Shown here: positions 1 to 7,239 of the stretch, piece after piece | How the letters are laid out: each line of letters begins with the position of its first letter | How positions within the stretch are numbered: the first letter of the stretch is position 1 | NCBI GenBank assembly: GCA_027353565.1 | Contig: DAIEHO010000374.1 | Location: 1-7,239, forward strand | Direction of reading: 5' to 3' | Source: Propionibacteriaceae bacterium | Lineage (GTDB): Bacteria > Actinomycetota > Actinomycetes > Propionibacteriales > Propionibacteriaceae | DNA: 7,239 nucleotides | Made by a program: the position numbers and the translations under genes | The notes under the pieces: generated by a model | Seen by the model: only the letters and a program-made list of their open reading frames with translations | What the model was told of the DNA's origin: nothing | Database searches by the model: none

Positions 1-1
1 A

Positions 2-7
2 CTCCTT
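2..7 (-). promoter_or_regulatory. Shine-Dalgarno-like site of the next gene to the left
   Basis: On the minus strand the window ends with GATAAGGAGT. AAGGAG is a near-consensus ribosome binding site, and with normal spacing its start codon would lie just beyond base 1. It is stronger than any site in front of the window's minus-strand genes. That would suit a highly expressed gene. In many actinobacteria whiA is followed by gap-pgk-tpi, so gap is the natural guess, but no coding sequence of it is visible. Confidence 0.45.
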
Positions 8-28
8 ATCACCGGATGCTTCCCGCAC

Positions 29-45
29 CCGGAACAGACGTTCGG
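29..45 (-). other. Bulged hairpin in the probable leader of the next gene
   Basis: CCGGAAC (29-35), a four-base loop and GTTCGG (40-45) can pair with a single bulged base. The hairpin lies between the candidate -10 at 55-60 and the Shine-Dalgarno at 2-7, so it would be in the 5' leader of the off-window gene. It has no T-tract. A structural or regulatory role is inference only. Confidence 0.25.
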
Positions 46-54
46 ACACCCGTC

Positions 55-84
55 AGCCTAACGAATCTGCTCCCCGGATGTGCA
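55..84 (-). promoter_or_regulatory. Candidate promoter for the gene to the left of the window
   Basis: On the minus strand TAGGCT (60-55) fits the actinobacterial TANNNT -10. TGCACA (84-79) sits 18 bp upstream and matches four of six bases of the TTGACA -35. Transcription would start near base 48 and give a leader of about 50 nt that carries the AAGGAG at 7-2. A GACAC word, the core reported for WhiA binding in Streptomyces, lies at 45-49 on the plus strand close to the predicted start. This is a sequence match only. Confidence 0.35.
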
Positions 85-90
85 GCCGGG
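73..90 (-). terminator. Weak hairpin downstream of whiA
   Basis: CCCGG (73-77) and CCGGG (86-90) form a 5-bp GC stem around an eight-base loop, 18 bp beyond the whiA stop codon. No T-tract follows, so it is at best a weak U-less terminator. It also overlaps the candidate -35 of the next promoter, so the two roles may compete. The operon might equally read through. Confidence 0.25.
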
Positions 91-107
91 TCATGCCTCG
101 GTGACGG

Positions 108-1088
108 CTACTGCTCGTCGTAGTCAGGAGGCAGTACGGCGGCCGTGTCAGGCACTCCGAGATCCGCGGCGCGACGGTCGGCCATGGCCAGGAGCCGCCG
201 GATCCGACCAGCGACGGCGTCCTTCGTGAGGGGGGGCACATGGAGTGCTCCGAGCTCCTCCAGGGAGGCTTGCTTGTGCTCGAGCCGGAGCGTCCCCGCG
301 GTCAGGAGGTGGCTGGGTACGTCGTCGCCCAGGATCTCCAGTGCACGGCTCACGCGCATCCCGGCAGCGACGGCCGCGTGGGCGGACCTGCGCAGGTTGG
401 CGTCGTCGAAGTTGGCCAGCCGGTTCGCGGACGCCCGCACTTCGCGGCGTACGCGCCGCTCCTCCCAGGCGAGCACCGTCTGGTGGGCGCCGAGCCTCGT
501 GAGCATCGCGGCGATGGCGTCGCCGTCACGGATCACGACCCGGTCCACGCCCCGTACGTCACGCGGCTTGGCGACGATCCCGAGCCTTCGCGCGGCACCG
601 ACCAGGGCCAGTGCCGACTCCTGCCCGGGGCAGGTGACCTCCATGGACATCGAGCGGCCGGGCTCCGTCAGCGAGCCGTGAGCGAGGAACGCGCCGCGCC
701 AGGTCGCCACCGAGTCGCAGACGCCTCCGCCCACGACGGACGGCGGCAGGCCACGTACGGGACGGCCACGCTTGTCGACCAGGCCGGTCTGGCGCGCGAG
801 CGCACCCCCGTCCTTGATGAGACGGACGATGTAACGGTTGCCGCGGCGAAGCCCGGACGAGGTGACGGTGACGAGCTCGGACTGCAGACCGAACACCTCG
901 GTGATCGTCGAACGCAGGCGGCGGGCGGCCGCACCGGTGTCGAGCTCGGCCTCCACGATGATCTGGCCGCCGGCCAGGTGCAGGCCCCCTCCGAACCGGA
1001 GCATGGCAGCAGCCTCAGCACGGCGGCAGCAGGGCTTGGTGGTCACTACTGTCGCCAGCTCGGACTTCACCTGCTGGGTCAATGCCAT
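108..1088 (-). CDS. whiA: WhiA, DNA-binding regulator of division and sporulation
   Basis: 326 residues, a normal length for WhiA. The N-terminal part (about residues 15-210) is the degenerate LAGLIDADG homing-endonuclease-like fold. It includes the family motif TKPCCRRAE near residue 17 and vestigial motifs [10 protein letters not shown] (31-40) and GAFLAHGSL (132-140). The C-terminal part (about 228-306) is the helix-turn-helix domain with the hallmark ASLEELG...[20 protein letters not shown]. In Streptomyces WhiA acts with WhiB on division and sporulation genes and affects its own expression. In Bacillus it affects division and chromosome segregation. It has no endonuclease activity in characterised members. 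Last gene of the operon, 41 nt after yvcK. The ATG start gives the conserved N-terminus, but no good Shine-Dalgarno precedes it, so translation may depend on upstream genes. Identity is secure; the regulon in this organism cannot be read here. Confidence 0.97.
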   Translation of the reverse strand: MALTQQVKSELATVVTTKPCCRRAEAAAMLRFGGGLHLAGGQIIVEAELDTGAAARRLRSTITEVFGLQSELVTVTSSGLRRGNRYIVRLIKDGGALARQTGLVDKRGRPVRGLPPSVVGGGVCDSVATWRGAFLAHGSLTEPGRSMSMEVTCPGQESALALVGAARRLGIVAKPRDVRGVDRVVIRDGDAIAAMLTRLGAHQTVLAWEERRVRREVRASANRLANFDDANLRRSAHAAVAAGMRVSRALEILGDDVPSHLLTAGTLRLEHKQASLEELGALHVPPLTKDAVAGRIRRLLAMADRRAADLGVPDTAAVLPPDYDEQ

Positions 1089-1129
1089 TGGGCAATCTTG
1101 TCACACGGATGTGGGTCGTCCGGACCCGG
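1089..1129 (-). other. yvcK-whiA spacer with GTCCGGAC palindrome
   Basis: This 41-nt spacer is the only clear non-coding gap inside the operon. It contains GGGTC (1113-1117) and GACCC (1123-1127) as inverted arms, with a perfect 8-bp palindrome GTCCGGAC at 1118-1125 overlapping them. I see no TANNNT element at a convincing distance from the whiA ATG and no purine-rich Shine-Dalgarno. It could be an RNA hairpin tuning whiA relative to yvcK, or simply GC-rich chance symmetry. Confidence 0.25.
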
Positions 1130-2083
1130 TCACAGTCCCATCGCTCCCGCCAGCGAGGCCGCGAGGAGCAACGGGTCGTGCCGGGCCGAACCGTCACGCA
1201 TGCCTAGCCTCGCGATGTGGAGCTGTGCGCCGAGGCTCTCCACGTACGTCCCGAGGTGCCCGTCGAGCCCGGCGAACCTCTCGTCCGCGATCACATGGTC
1301 CAGCCGGAGCGTCGGCGCGTGGTCGGCCAGGACGTCGATGTGCGCAGCGGGCGAGAAGCCCGCGGTCTCGTCGGCCGGCACGAGGTTGAGCACGAGTATC
1401 CGCTGCGCCCTCGATGTCACGACAGCCTCGGCGAGCTCAGGGACAAGGAGGTGGACGAGGACCGACGTGAACCATGAGCCGGGCCCCAGAACGATGAAGT
1501 CGGCGGCCCGCAGCGCCGCGACGGCGGCGGGGTGTGCCGGGGGACGGTCCGGTCCCAGGCGGACGCTCAGCACGCGCCCTGGCGTCTTGGCGACCTGTGC
1601 CTGGCCATGGACGACGGTGATCTCGTCCGGCGCGTCCGGGCGCACGCCCAGCACGTCCGCCTCGATCGTCAAGGGCACAGCAGACATCGGCAGTACCCGG
1701 CCCCGCACACCCAGCAGCTGGCCCACCATGTCCAGGCCTTCTACCGGGTCCCCCAGCTTCTGCCAGAGCCCCGCGATCAGGAGGTTCCCGATCGCGTGCC
1801 CGGCCAGCGGCCCGTTGCCTGAGAAGCGCGACTGGAGCACGTCAGCCCACAGTCGCCCCTCGGAGTCGTCGTCGCACAGCGCCGCGAGCGCCATGCGCAG
1901 GTCTCCGGGTGGAAGGCAGTCGAACTCGTCGCGGAGGCGCCCCGACGACCCGCCGTCATCGGCGACGGTGACGACTGCCGTGAGGTCGGGCGTGAGCCGC
2001 CGCAGGGCCGACAGGGTCGCAGCGAGGCCGTGTCCACCTCCCAGAGCCGCCACTGCGGGGAGCCGGGAGAGCCGGCGGGTCAT
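1130..2083 (-). CDS. yvcK: YvcK/CuvA, CofD-like gluconeogenesis-factor protein
   Basis: 317 residues, close to the family norm. Conserved YvcK/CofD-like motifs are present in order: ALGGGHGL (13-20), a nucleotide-binding glycine loop; ADDGGSSGRLR (41-51); PPGDLR (58-63); GHAIGNLLIAGL (95-106); and GPGSWFTSVLVHLLVP (200-214). Bacillus YvcK is needed for growth on gluconeogenic carbon sources and for cell shape, and the family binds UDP-GlcNAc. The mycobacterial homologue CuvA is a phosphoprotein linked to cell-wall synthesis. It is cytoplasmic, with no signal or membrane segment. The protein is related to CofD, which makes coenzyme F420, but the context between rapZ and whiA marks it as YvcK rather than CofD. 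Its ATG overlaps the rapZ stop as ATGA (2083-2080) with only a weak GGGCG upstream, so translational coupling to rapZ is likely. In some actinobacterial genomes it is annotated as uridine diphosphate-N-acetylglucosamine-binding protein YvcK. Confidence 0.95.
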   Translation of the reverse strand: MTRRLSRLPAVAALGGGHGLAATLSALRRLTPDLTAVVTVADDGGSSGRLRDEFDCLPPGDLRMALAALCDDDSEGRLWADVLQSRFSGNGPLAGHAIGNLLIAGLWQKLGDPVEGLDMVGQLLGVRGRVLPMSAVPLTIEADVLGVRPDAPDEITVVHGQAQVAKTPGRVLSVRLGPDRPPAHPAAVAALRAADFIVLGPGSWFTSVLVHLLVPELAEAVVTSRAQRILVLNLVPADETAGFSPAAHIDVLADHAPTLRLDHVIADERFAGLDGHLGTYVESLGAQLHIARLGMRDGSARHDPLLLAASLAGAMGL

Positions 2084-2958
2084 TCGCGCCCGAGATCCCG
2101 GTGCATGACCTGTACGGTCAGGTCCCGGTCACGGAGCTGCCTGGCCACCTCCTCCGCGATCGCCGTCGAGCGATGCTTGCCACCCGTACAGCCGATCGCG
2201 AGCTCAACCTGACGCTTGCCCTCCGCCACGTAGCCGGGCAGCACGCTGTCGAGGAGACCGAGCAGGTGGGTGAGGAACGGGCCCACAGCGGGCTGCCCCA
2301 GCACGTACGAGGAGACGGCCTCTGACAGCCCTGTCTGCGGCCGCAGCTCCGGGACCCAGTGGGGATTGGGCAGGAACCGTACGTCGAAGACCATGTCCGA
2401 GTCGATCGGGACGCCGTTCTTGAAGCCGAAGGACACGACGATGACGCGCAGCTCGTCGCGGTCGTCGCCGCCGTACGCGTGCGCGACCCGCTGCTGGAGC
2501 TGGTGGACGTTGAGGGACGAGGTGTCGATGACCATGTCCGCGGCGGCACGCAGGGTCGACATCATGCGTCGCTCACGCCGGATCCCCTCGATCATGCGAC
2601 CGTCCTCCTGCAGGGGTACGGGTCGGCGGGACGACTCCTGCCGCTTGACGATGACCTCGTCGGCGGCCTCGATGAAGCAGATCTCCGCCGTGATGCCCTT
2701 GTCGGCGAGCTCTGAGAACACCGCCGGCAGGTGCTGCATGTCTGCCCGGCTCCGAACGTCGATGACCACGGCGAGCTTCGTGATCCCGTCGGTCGCCAGC
2801 TGTCGTACGAGCAGAGGCAGCATGACCGGAGGGATGTTGTCGACAACGTACCAGCCGTGGTCCTCCATGGCGTGGGCGGCGGTGCGCCGGCCCGCCCCGG
2901 ACATGCCCGTGATGACGACGACTCGCTGCGTTGTCTCCTGCTCGCTCACAGGTGCCAT
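2080..2958 (-). CDS. rapZ: RapZ-family nucleotide-binding protein (YvcJ)
   Basis: 292 residues from ATG 2958. The N-terminal P-loop is GMSGAGRRT (18-26), followed by HGWYVVDNIPP (34-44), IDVRSR (67-72) and ADMVIDTSSLNV (140-151). The C-terminal domain has SFGFKNGVP (176-184), FDVRFLPNPHWV (191-202), the family hallmark GCTGGKHRS (256-264) and the ending HRDLGRE. In E. coli RapZ delivers GlmZ RNA to RNase E and senses glucosamine-6-phosphate. Bacillus YvcJ hydrolyses nucleotides and affects competence. No RNA partner is visible here. The P-loop lysine is Arg24, as I recall for Streptomyces and Mycobacterium homologues. The start is uncertain: a TTG at 3009 would add 17 residues and overlap the uvrC stop, and an in-frame GTG lies at 2994. 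None has a strong Shine-Dalgarno. ATG 2958 is preferred because it leaves a short tail before the conserved VVVITG strand. The 3' end overlaps yvcK by 4 nt. Confidence 0.94.
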   Translation of the reverse strand: MAPVSEQETTQRVVVITGMSGAGRRTAAHAMEDHGWYVVDNIPPVMLPLLVRQLATDGITKLAVVIDVRSRADMQHLPAVFSELADKGITAEICFIEAADEVIVKRQESSRRPVPLQEDGRMIEGIRRERRMMSTLRAAADMVIDTSSLNVHQLQQRVAHAYGGDDRDELRVIVVSFGFKNGVPIDSDMVFDVRFLPNPHWVPELRPQTGLSEAVSSYVLGQPAVGPFLTHLLGLLDSVLPGYVAEGKRQVELAIGCTGGKHRSTAIAEEVARQLRDRDLTVQVMHRDLGRE

Positions 2959-3001
2959 TATCGCGAGCCGCGGCTGCCGCGCGCCGGGGGCCACACGGGG
3001 G

Positions 3002-4984
3002 TTAGTCAAGGATTTCGCCGGTGGTCAGGTTGACGGACTCCCCCGCGGGCTGGGAGGCCACTGCGGCCACGACCGCCTCGGCCAGCCTCGGGCCGAAGCC
3101 AGGGGTCTCGGCGATCTCCTCCGCCGAGGCCGCCCGCAGCTTCTTCATGGACCCGAAACGGCGCAGGAGCGCCTTGCGTCGCACGTCTCCCAGGCCTGTG
3201 ACGTCGTCGAGCAGCGACTCCACCATCGACACGCTGCGACGCCCGCGGTGGTGGGTGATCGCGAACCGGTGCGCCTCGTCGCGGATGCGCTGCAGCAGGT
3301 ACAGCCCTTCGCTGGTCCTGGGCAGGATGAGCGGGAACTCCTCGTTCGGGAGCCAGACCTCCTCCAACCGTTTGGCCAGGCCGCAGACGGCGATGTCGGT
3401 GATGCCCAGCGCGTCGAGGACCGCCTGCGCGGCAGCCACCTGCGGCGCGCCACCGTCGACGACCAGCAGCCCCGGGGCGTACGCGAACCCGCGCGGCGCC
3501 CGTGTCGTCGCGTCCACGAGGGCGGCGGCCGCAGTGTCGCCGTCCGCCTCGGTGAGGAGCTGTCGTTCCTCGACGAGCCGGTGGAACCGTCGGGTGAGGA
3601 CCTCGGTCATCGCGCCGACGTCGTTGGAAGCCACCGTGCGTACGACGAAGCGTCGGTATTCCGACTTGCGCGCCAGCCCGTCCTCGAAGACGACCATCGA
3701 GGCAACTGTCTCCGTTCCCTGCAGGTGGGAGATGTCGTAGCACTCGATCCGCAGCGGCGCCGTCGGCAGTCCGAGCGCGTCCTGGATCTCCTCGAGCGCG
3801 CGGCTCCGGGTGGTGAGGTCGCTCGCGCGCTTGGTCTTGTGTCGGGTCAGAGCCTCGGCGGCGTTCCGCTGGACGGTGTCGAGGAGGACCCGCTTGTCGC
3901 CGCGCTGCGGGATCTGGATCCGCACCTTGGCCCCGCGCTCCTGGGCGAGCAGCTGCTCCATGAGCTCCGGCCCCGTCGGCAGAGCTGGTACGAGGACCAG
4001 GGGCGGTACGGCCCGACGGCGCTCGACGGACGACATGTCGGGTGACACCTGCTCGGCGTACAGCTGGAGCAGGAAGGCCTCCACGAGGGCCGACTCGTCC
4101 CCGTCATCGGCCCGGTCAGCCACCCAGCCCCGCTCACCCTGGACACGCCCGTCCCGGACGTGGAACACCTGTACCGCGACCTCCAGCTGGTCGACGGCCA
4201 TCGCGACGACATCGGCGTCGGTGCCGTCGGTGAGCACGATCGCGTTTCGTTCCAGGATCTTGTGGAGGGCGCCGAGCTGGTCGCGGACGACCGCCGCCCG
4301 CTCGTACTCCATGTTGTGGCTGGCGGCAGCCATCTGCTGCTCCAGCCGCCGCTCGATGACACGGGTCTGGCCGCCCATGAAGGCGCAGAAGTCCTCGGCG
4401 ATCTCCCGGTGGGCCTCCGGGGTGATACGGCCGACGCAGGGTGCGGAGCACTTGCCGATGTAGCCCAGCAGGCACGGCCGGCCCGCCGCGGCCGCCGAGC
4501 GGAACGTGCCGGCGCTGCAGGACCGCATCGGGAAGACGCCGAGGAGCGCGTCGACCGTGTCCCGGATCGCCCAGGCATGACCGTACGGGCCGAAGTAGCG
4601 CCATCCCCTGCGCTTCGAGCCACGACCCACGAAGACCCGTGGGAACTCCTCGGACCAGCTGACGCAGAGCCAGGGGTAGGTCTTGTCGTCGCGGTACTTG
4701 ACGTTGAACCGCGGGTCGTACTTCTTGATCCACGTGTACTCGAGCTGGAGCGCCTCGAGCTCATTCTGCACGACGGTCCACTCGACCTTGGCCGCGGTGA
4801 ACACCATGGTGCGTGTCCGGTGATGCAGACCGGACGGGTCGGCGAAGTAGGAGTTGAGCCGTTGACGGAGGTTCTTGGCCTTGCCGACGTAGATCACCGT
4901 GCCGTGGGCGTCGCTGAACCGGTACACGCCGGGATCCGTGGGGATCGACCCCACCTTCGGCCTGTACGTCACGGGATCTGCCAC
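3002..4984 (-). CDS. uvrC: UvrC, excinuclease ABC subunit C
   Basis: Makes the 3' and 5' incisions around a UvrB-marked lesion in nucleotide excision repair. From GTG 4984 it is 660 residues. In order: GIY-YIG nuclease with GVY (19-21), IYVG (31-34), Arg42 and Glu75; four cysteines C156, C171, C179, C183, matching the set that binds a [4Fe-4S] cluster in E. coli UvrC; a UVR motif around 208-243 for contact with UvrB; an RNase H-like endonuclease with YDISH (Asp417), VVDGG (Asp510) and RDEAH (His572) as likely catalytic residues; and tandem helix-hairpin-helix motifs near 590-645. The start was chosen because [10 protein letters not shown] matches the conserved actinobacterial N-terminus. ATG 5020 would add 12 residues and has a GGGAG in front; ATG 5146 would add 54 and looks non-coding. 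First gene of the operon; no LexA-type box is visible upstream. Confidence 0.96.
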   Translation of the reverse strand: MADPVTYRPKVGSIPTDPGVYRFSDAHGTVIYVGKAKNLRQRLNSYFADPSGLHHRTRTMVFTAAKVEWTVVQNELEALQLEYTWIKKYDPRFNVKYRDDKTYPWLCVSWSEEFPRVFVGRGSKRRGWRYFGPYGHAWAIRDTVDALLGVFPMRSCSAGTFRSAAAAGRPCLLGYIGKCSAPCVGRITPEAHREIAEDFCAFMGGQTRVIERRLEQQMAAASHNMEYERAAVVRDQLGALHKILERNAIVLTDGTDADVVAMAVDQLEVAVQVFHVRDGRVQGERGWVADRADDGDESALVEAFLLQLYAEQVSPDMSSVERRRAVPPLVLVPALPTGPELMEQLLAQERGAKVRIQIPQRGDKRVLLDTVQRNAAEALTRHKTKRASDLTTRSRALEEIQDALGLPTAPLRIECYDISHLQGTETVASMVVFEDGLARKSEYRRFVVRTVASNDVGAMTEVLTRRFHRLVEERQLLTEADGDTAAAALVDATTRAPRGFAYAPGLLVVDGGAPQVAAAQAVLDALGITDIAVCGLAKRLEEVWLPNEEFPLILPRTSEGLYLLQRIRDEAHRFAITHHRGRRSVSMVESLLDDVTGLGDVRRKALLRRFGSMKKLRAASAEEIAETPGFGPRLAEAVVAAVASQPAGESVNLTTGEILD

Positions 4985-4992
4985 AGTCGCCC

Positions 4993-4998
4993 AATGTA
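4993..4998 (-). promoter_or_regulatory. Candidate -10 element for a leaderless uvrC transcript
   Basis: On the minus strand TACATT (4998-4993) fits TANNNT and ends eight bases before GTG 4984. Transcription would therefore begin at, or within a base of, the start codon. Leaderless mRNAs of exactly this geometry are common in actinobacteria, and no Shine-Dalgarno precedes this GTG. A good -35 is missing. If ATG 5020 is the true start, this element would lie inside the gene and be irrelevant. Confidence 0.45.
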
Positions 4999-5025
4999 GT
5001 CGTCGAGTCGGACAGCCCATGATCG

Positions 5026-5030
5026 CTCCC
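5026..5030 (-). promoter_or_regulatory. Shine-Dalgarno that would serve an alternative uvrC start
   Basis: GGGAG on the minus strand (5030-5026) is five bases upstream of an in-frame ATG at 5020. It is a better ribosome binding site than anything near GTG 4984. It would yield a UvrC with the extra N-terminus [12 protein letters not shown], which is not part of the conserved UvrC fold. It decides between the two candidate starts and so deserves recording. Confidence 0.3.
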
Positions 5031-5076
5031 GTAGCGGCGGCATCATCGCGTTCACGGCGGCTGCTCGGAAGAGCCG

Positions 5077-5090
5077 ACCCTTGCAAGGGT
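5077..5090. promoter_or_regulatory. Perfect 14-bp palindrome in the divergent promoter region
   Basis: ACCCTTGCAAGGGT is identical to its reverse complement. It lies between the uvrC and Rieske genes, about 100 bp from either start codon, and shows the dyad symmetry expected of an operator for a dimeric regulator. Its central TTGCAA is AT-richer than its surroundings. No known regulator can be assigned. Confidence 0.4.
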
Positions 5091-5091
5091 T

Positions 5092-5127
5092 CCTGTGGAT
5101 TCCGGATGCGTCCCTGTGAGTTCAGGA
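5092..5127. repeat. Direct repeat CCTGTGnnTTCnGGA with 21-bp period
   Basis: CCTGTGGATTCCGGA (5092-5106) and CCTGTGAGTTCAGGA (5113-5127) match at 12 of 15 positions. Their starts are 21 bp apart, which is two helical turns, so both copies face the same side of the DNA. They sit directly between the 14-bp palindrome and the candidate -35 of the Rieske gene, the usual place for an activator that contacts RNA polymerase. The regulator is unknown. Confidence 0.4.
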
Positions 5128-5132
5128 CGACA

Positions 5133-5162
5133 TTGGGGTTGAGCACCGCTCCCCCCTAGGGT
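5133..5162 (+). promoter_or_regulatory. Candidate promoter of the Rieske gene
   Basis: TTGGGG (5133-5138) and TAGGGT (5157-5162) are separated by 18 bp. The -10 fits TANNNT; the -35 keeps only the TTG of the consensus, so help from an activator would be plausible. Transcription would start near 5169, leaving a leader of about 20 nt that ends in the AGGAGG at 5181-5186. Confidence 0.4.
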
Positions 5163-5175
5163 TGAAGCGTCAACC
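5160..5175. repeat. Inverted repeat at the predicted Rieske transcription start
   Basis: GGTTGA (5160-5165), loop AGCG, TCAACC (5170-5175): perfect 6-bp arms. GGGTTGA also occurs as a direct copy at 5136-5142 and again at 5159-5165, 23 bp apart. The inverted pair overlaps the -10 and the predicted start site, a position typical of a repressor operator. It is too short to be a strong RNA hairpin. Confidence 0.35.
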
Positions 5176-5180
5176 AACCC

Positions 5181-5186
5181 AGGAGG
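5181..5186 (+). promoter_or_regulatory. Strong ribosome binding site of the Rieske gene
   Basis: AGGAGG lies four bases before ATG 5191. It is a full-consensus Shine-Dalgarno with a slightly short spacer. It fixes the start codon of the Rieske gene and contrasts with the weak or absent sites of the minus-strand operon. Confidence 0.75.
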
Positions 5187-5295
5187 GTCAATGTCCCCCG
5201 CAGTCCCCCGACGCAGTCTCTTCGCCGCCGGAATGGGCCTCACACTCGCCGGACTCGGCCTCGCGGCGTGCAGCGATCCCGCAGCCACGTCGACG

Positions 5296-5331
5296 GGCAA
5301 CGGTGGCGCGAACGGCAACGGTGGCCCGAAC
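5296..5331 (+). repeat. 18-bp tandem duplication in the Rieske linker
   Basis: GGCAACGGTGGCGCGAAC (5296-5313) is followed at once by GGCAACGGTGGCCCGAAC (5314-5331), with 17 of 18 bases identical. They encode GNGGAN and GNGGPN (residues 36-47). The near-identity at the DNA level suggests a recent in-frame slippage that lengthened the flexible linker between the lipid anchor and the Rieske domain. Confidence 0.85.
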
Positions 5332-5565
5332 GCGGGGGGCGCCGGTACGAGCGGAGACAGCGTGAAGATGGCCGACATCCCGGTCGGAGGTGGCGTCATC
5401 ATGCAGTCCGCCAGCTTCGTCGTGACGCAGCCGACCGCGGGCACGTACAAGGCGTTCAGCAGCGTCTGCACTCACCAGGGCTGCCCGGTCTCCATGATCT
5501 CGAACGGCCAGATCATCTGTACCTGCCATGGGTCGACCTTCTCGGTCAAGGACGGTTCGGTCATC

Positions 5566-5580
5566 TCGGGTCCTGCCCGA
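5566..5580 (-). terminator. Weak hairpin just beyond the uvrA stop
   Basis: TCGGG (5566-5570) and CCCGA (5576-5580) form a 5-bp stem with a five-base loop, 23 nt past the uvrA stop on the minus strand and inside the Rieske coding region. It has no U-tract. It is the nearest candidate for ending the uvrA transcript, but weak. Confidence 0.2.
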
Positions 5581-5602
5581 CGGCCACTCGCCCCCGCGAC
5601 CG

Positions 5603-7239
<1,637 letters not shown>

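Noticed and set aside
1130..2083. Reading yvcK as CofD (coenzyme F420 biosynthesis)
   Set aside because: The two families are related, but the motif set and the rapZ-yvcK-whiA order identify YvcK; no other F420 gene is present.
240..2108. 622-codon plus-strand open frame antisense to whiA and yvcK
   Set aside because: It spans two well-recognised minus-strand genes and has no recognisable domain. Long antisense frames are common in GC-rich DNA because third-position G/C suppresses stops.
2270..4045. 591-codon plus-strand open frame antisense to rapZ and uvrC
   Set aside because: Same reason; it crosses a gene junction, is low-complexity Arg/Ser-rich and resembles no family.
4985..5146. N-terminal extension of UvrC to ATG 5146
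   Set aside because: The 54 extra residues show no conserved UvrC sequence, cover the divergent promoter region and lack a ribosome binding site.
4985..5190. LexA/SOS box upstream of uvrC
   Set aside because: I looked for the actinobacterial TCGAAC-N4-GTTCGA form on both strands and found no near match.

Overview
The window is 7,239 bases of high-GC DNA (roughly two thirds G+C by eye). It carries a classic actinobacterial locus. Reading along the minus strand from high to low coordinates the order is uvrA (cut by the right edge), then a divergent small Rieske gene on the plus strand, then uvrC - rapZ - yvcK - whiA. The WhiA sequence, the Arg-for-Lys Walker A of RapZ, the uvrC-rapZ-yvcK-whiA order and the absence of strong Shine-Dalgarno sequences at several starts all point to an actinomycete. 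I cannot fix the family from this sequence.

Region by region: 1-107 is the 3' flank of whiA and ends in a Shine-Dalgarno-like AAGGAG. It is probably the leader of the next minus-strand gene outside the window, which in many actinobacteria is the glyceraldehyde-3-phosphate dehydrogenase gene. 108-4984 is a tightly packed four-gene minus-strand operon: whiA, yvcK, rapZ, uvrC. Gaps are 41 nt or less apart from a small start-site ambiguity, and yvcK is coupled to rapZ by an ATGA overlap. 4985-5190 is a divergent promoter region of 206 bp, unusually rich in symmetric and repeated sequence. 5191-5637 encodes a Tat-type Rieske [2Fe-2S] lipoprotein. 5603-7239 is the C-terminal part of uvrA, converging on and overlapping the Rieske gene by 35 bp.

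How they work together: UvrA finds DNA lesions and loads UvrB, and UvrC makes the two incisions of nucleotide excision repair. RapZ (nucleotide-binding), YvcK/CuvA (CofD-like, UDP-sugar-linked cell-envelope and carbon control) and WhiA (DNA-binding regulator of division and sporulation) form the widespread Gram-positive rapZ-yvcK-whiA trio, here sharing a transcript with uvrC. The Rieske lipoprotein acts outside the membrane and has no obvious mechanistic tie to repair.

I did not find a new multi-gene system. The points most worth a second look are the architecture of the 4985-5190 promoter region, an Asp in place of the catalytic Walker B Glu in the first ATPase domain of UvrA, and a strong sequence-context rule in which the rare valine codon GTA is used almost only where it creates GTAC, often as CGTACG.
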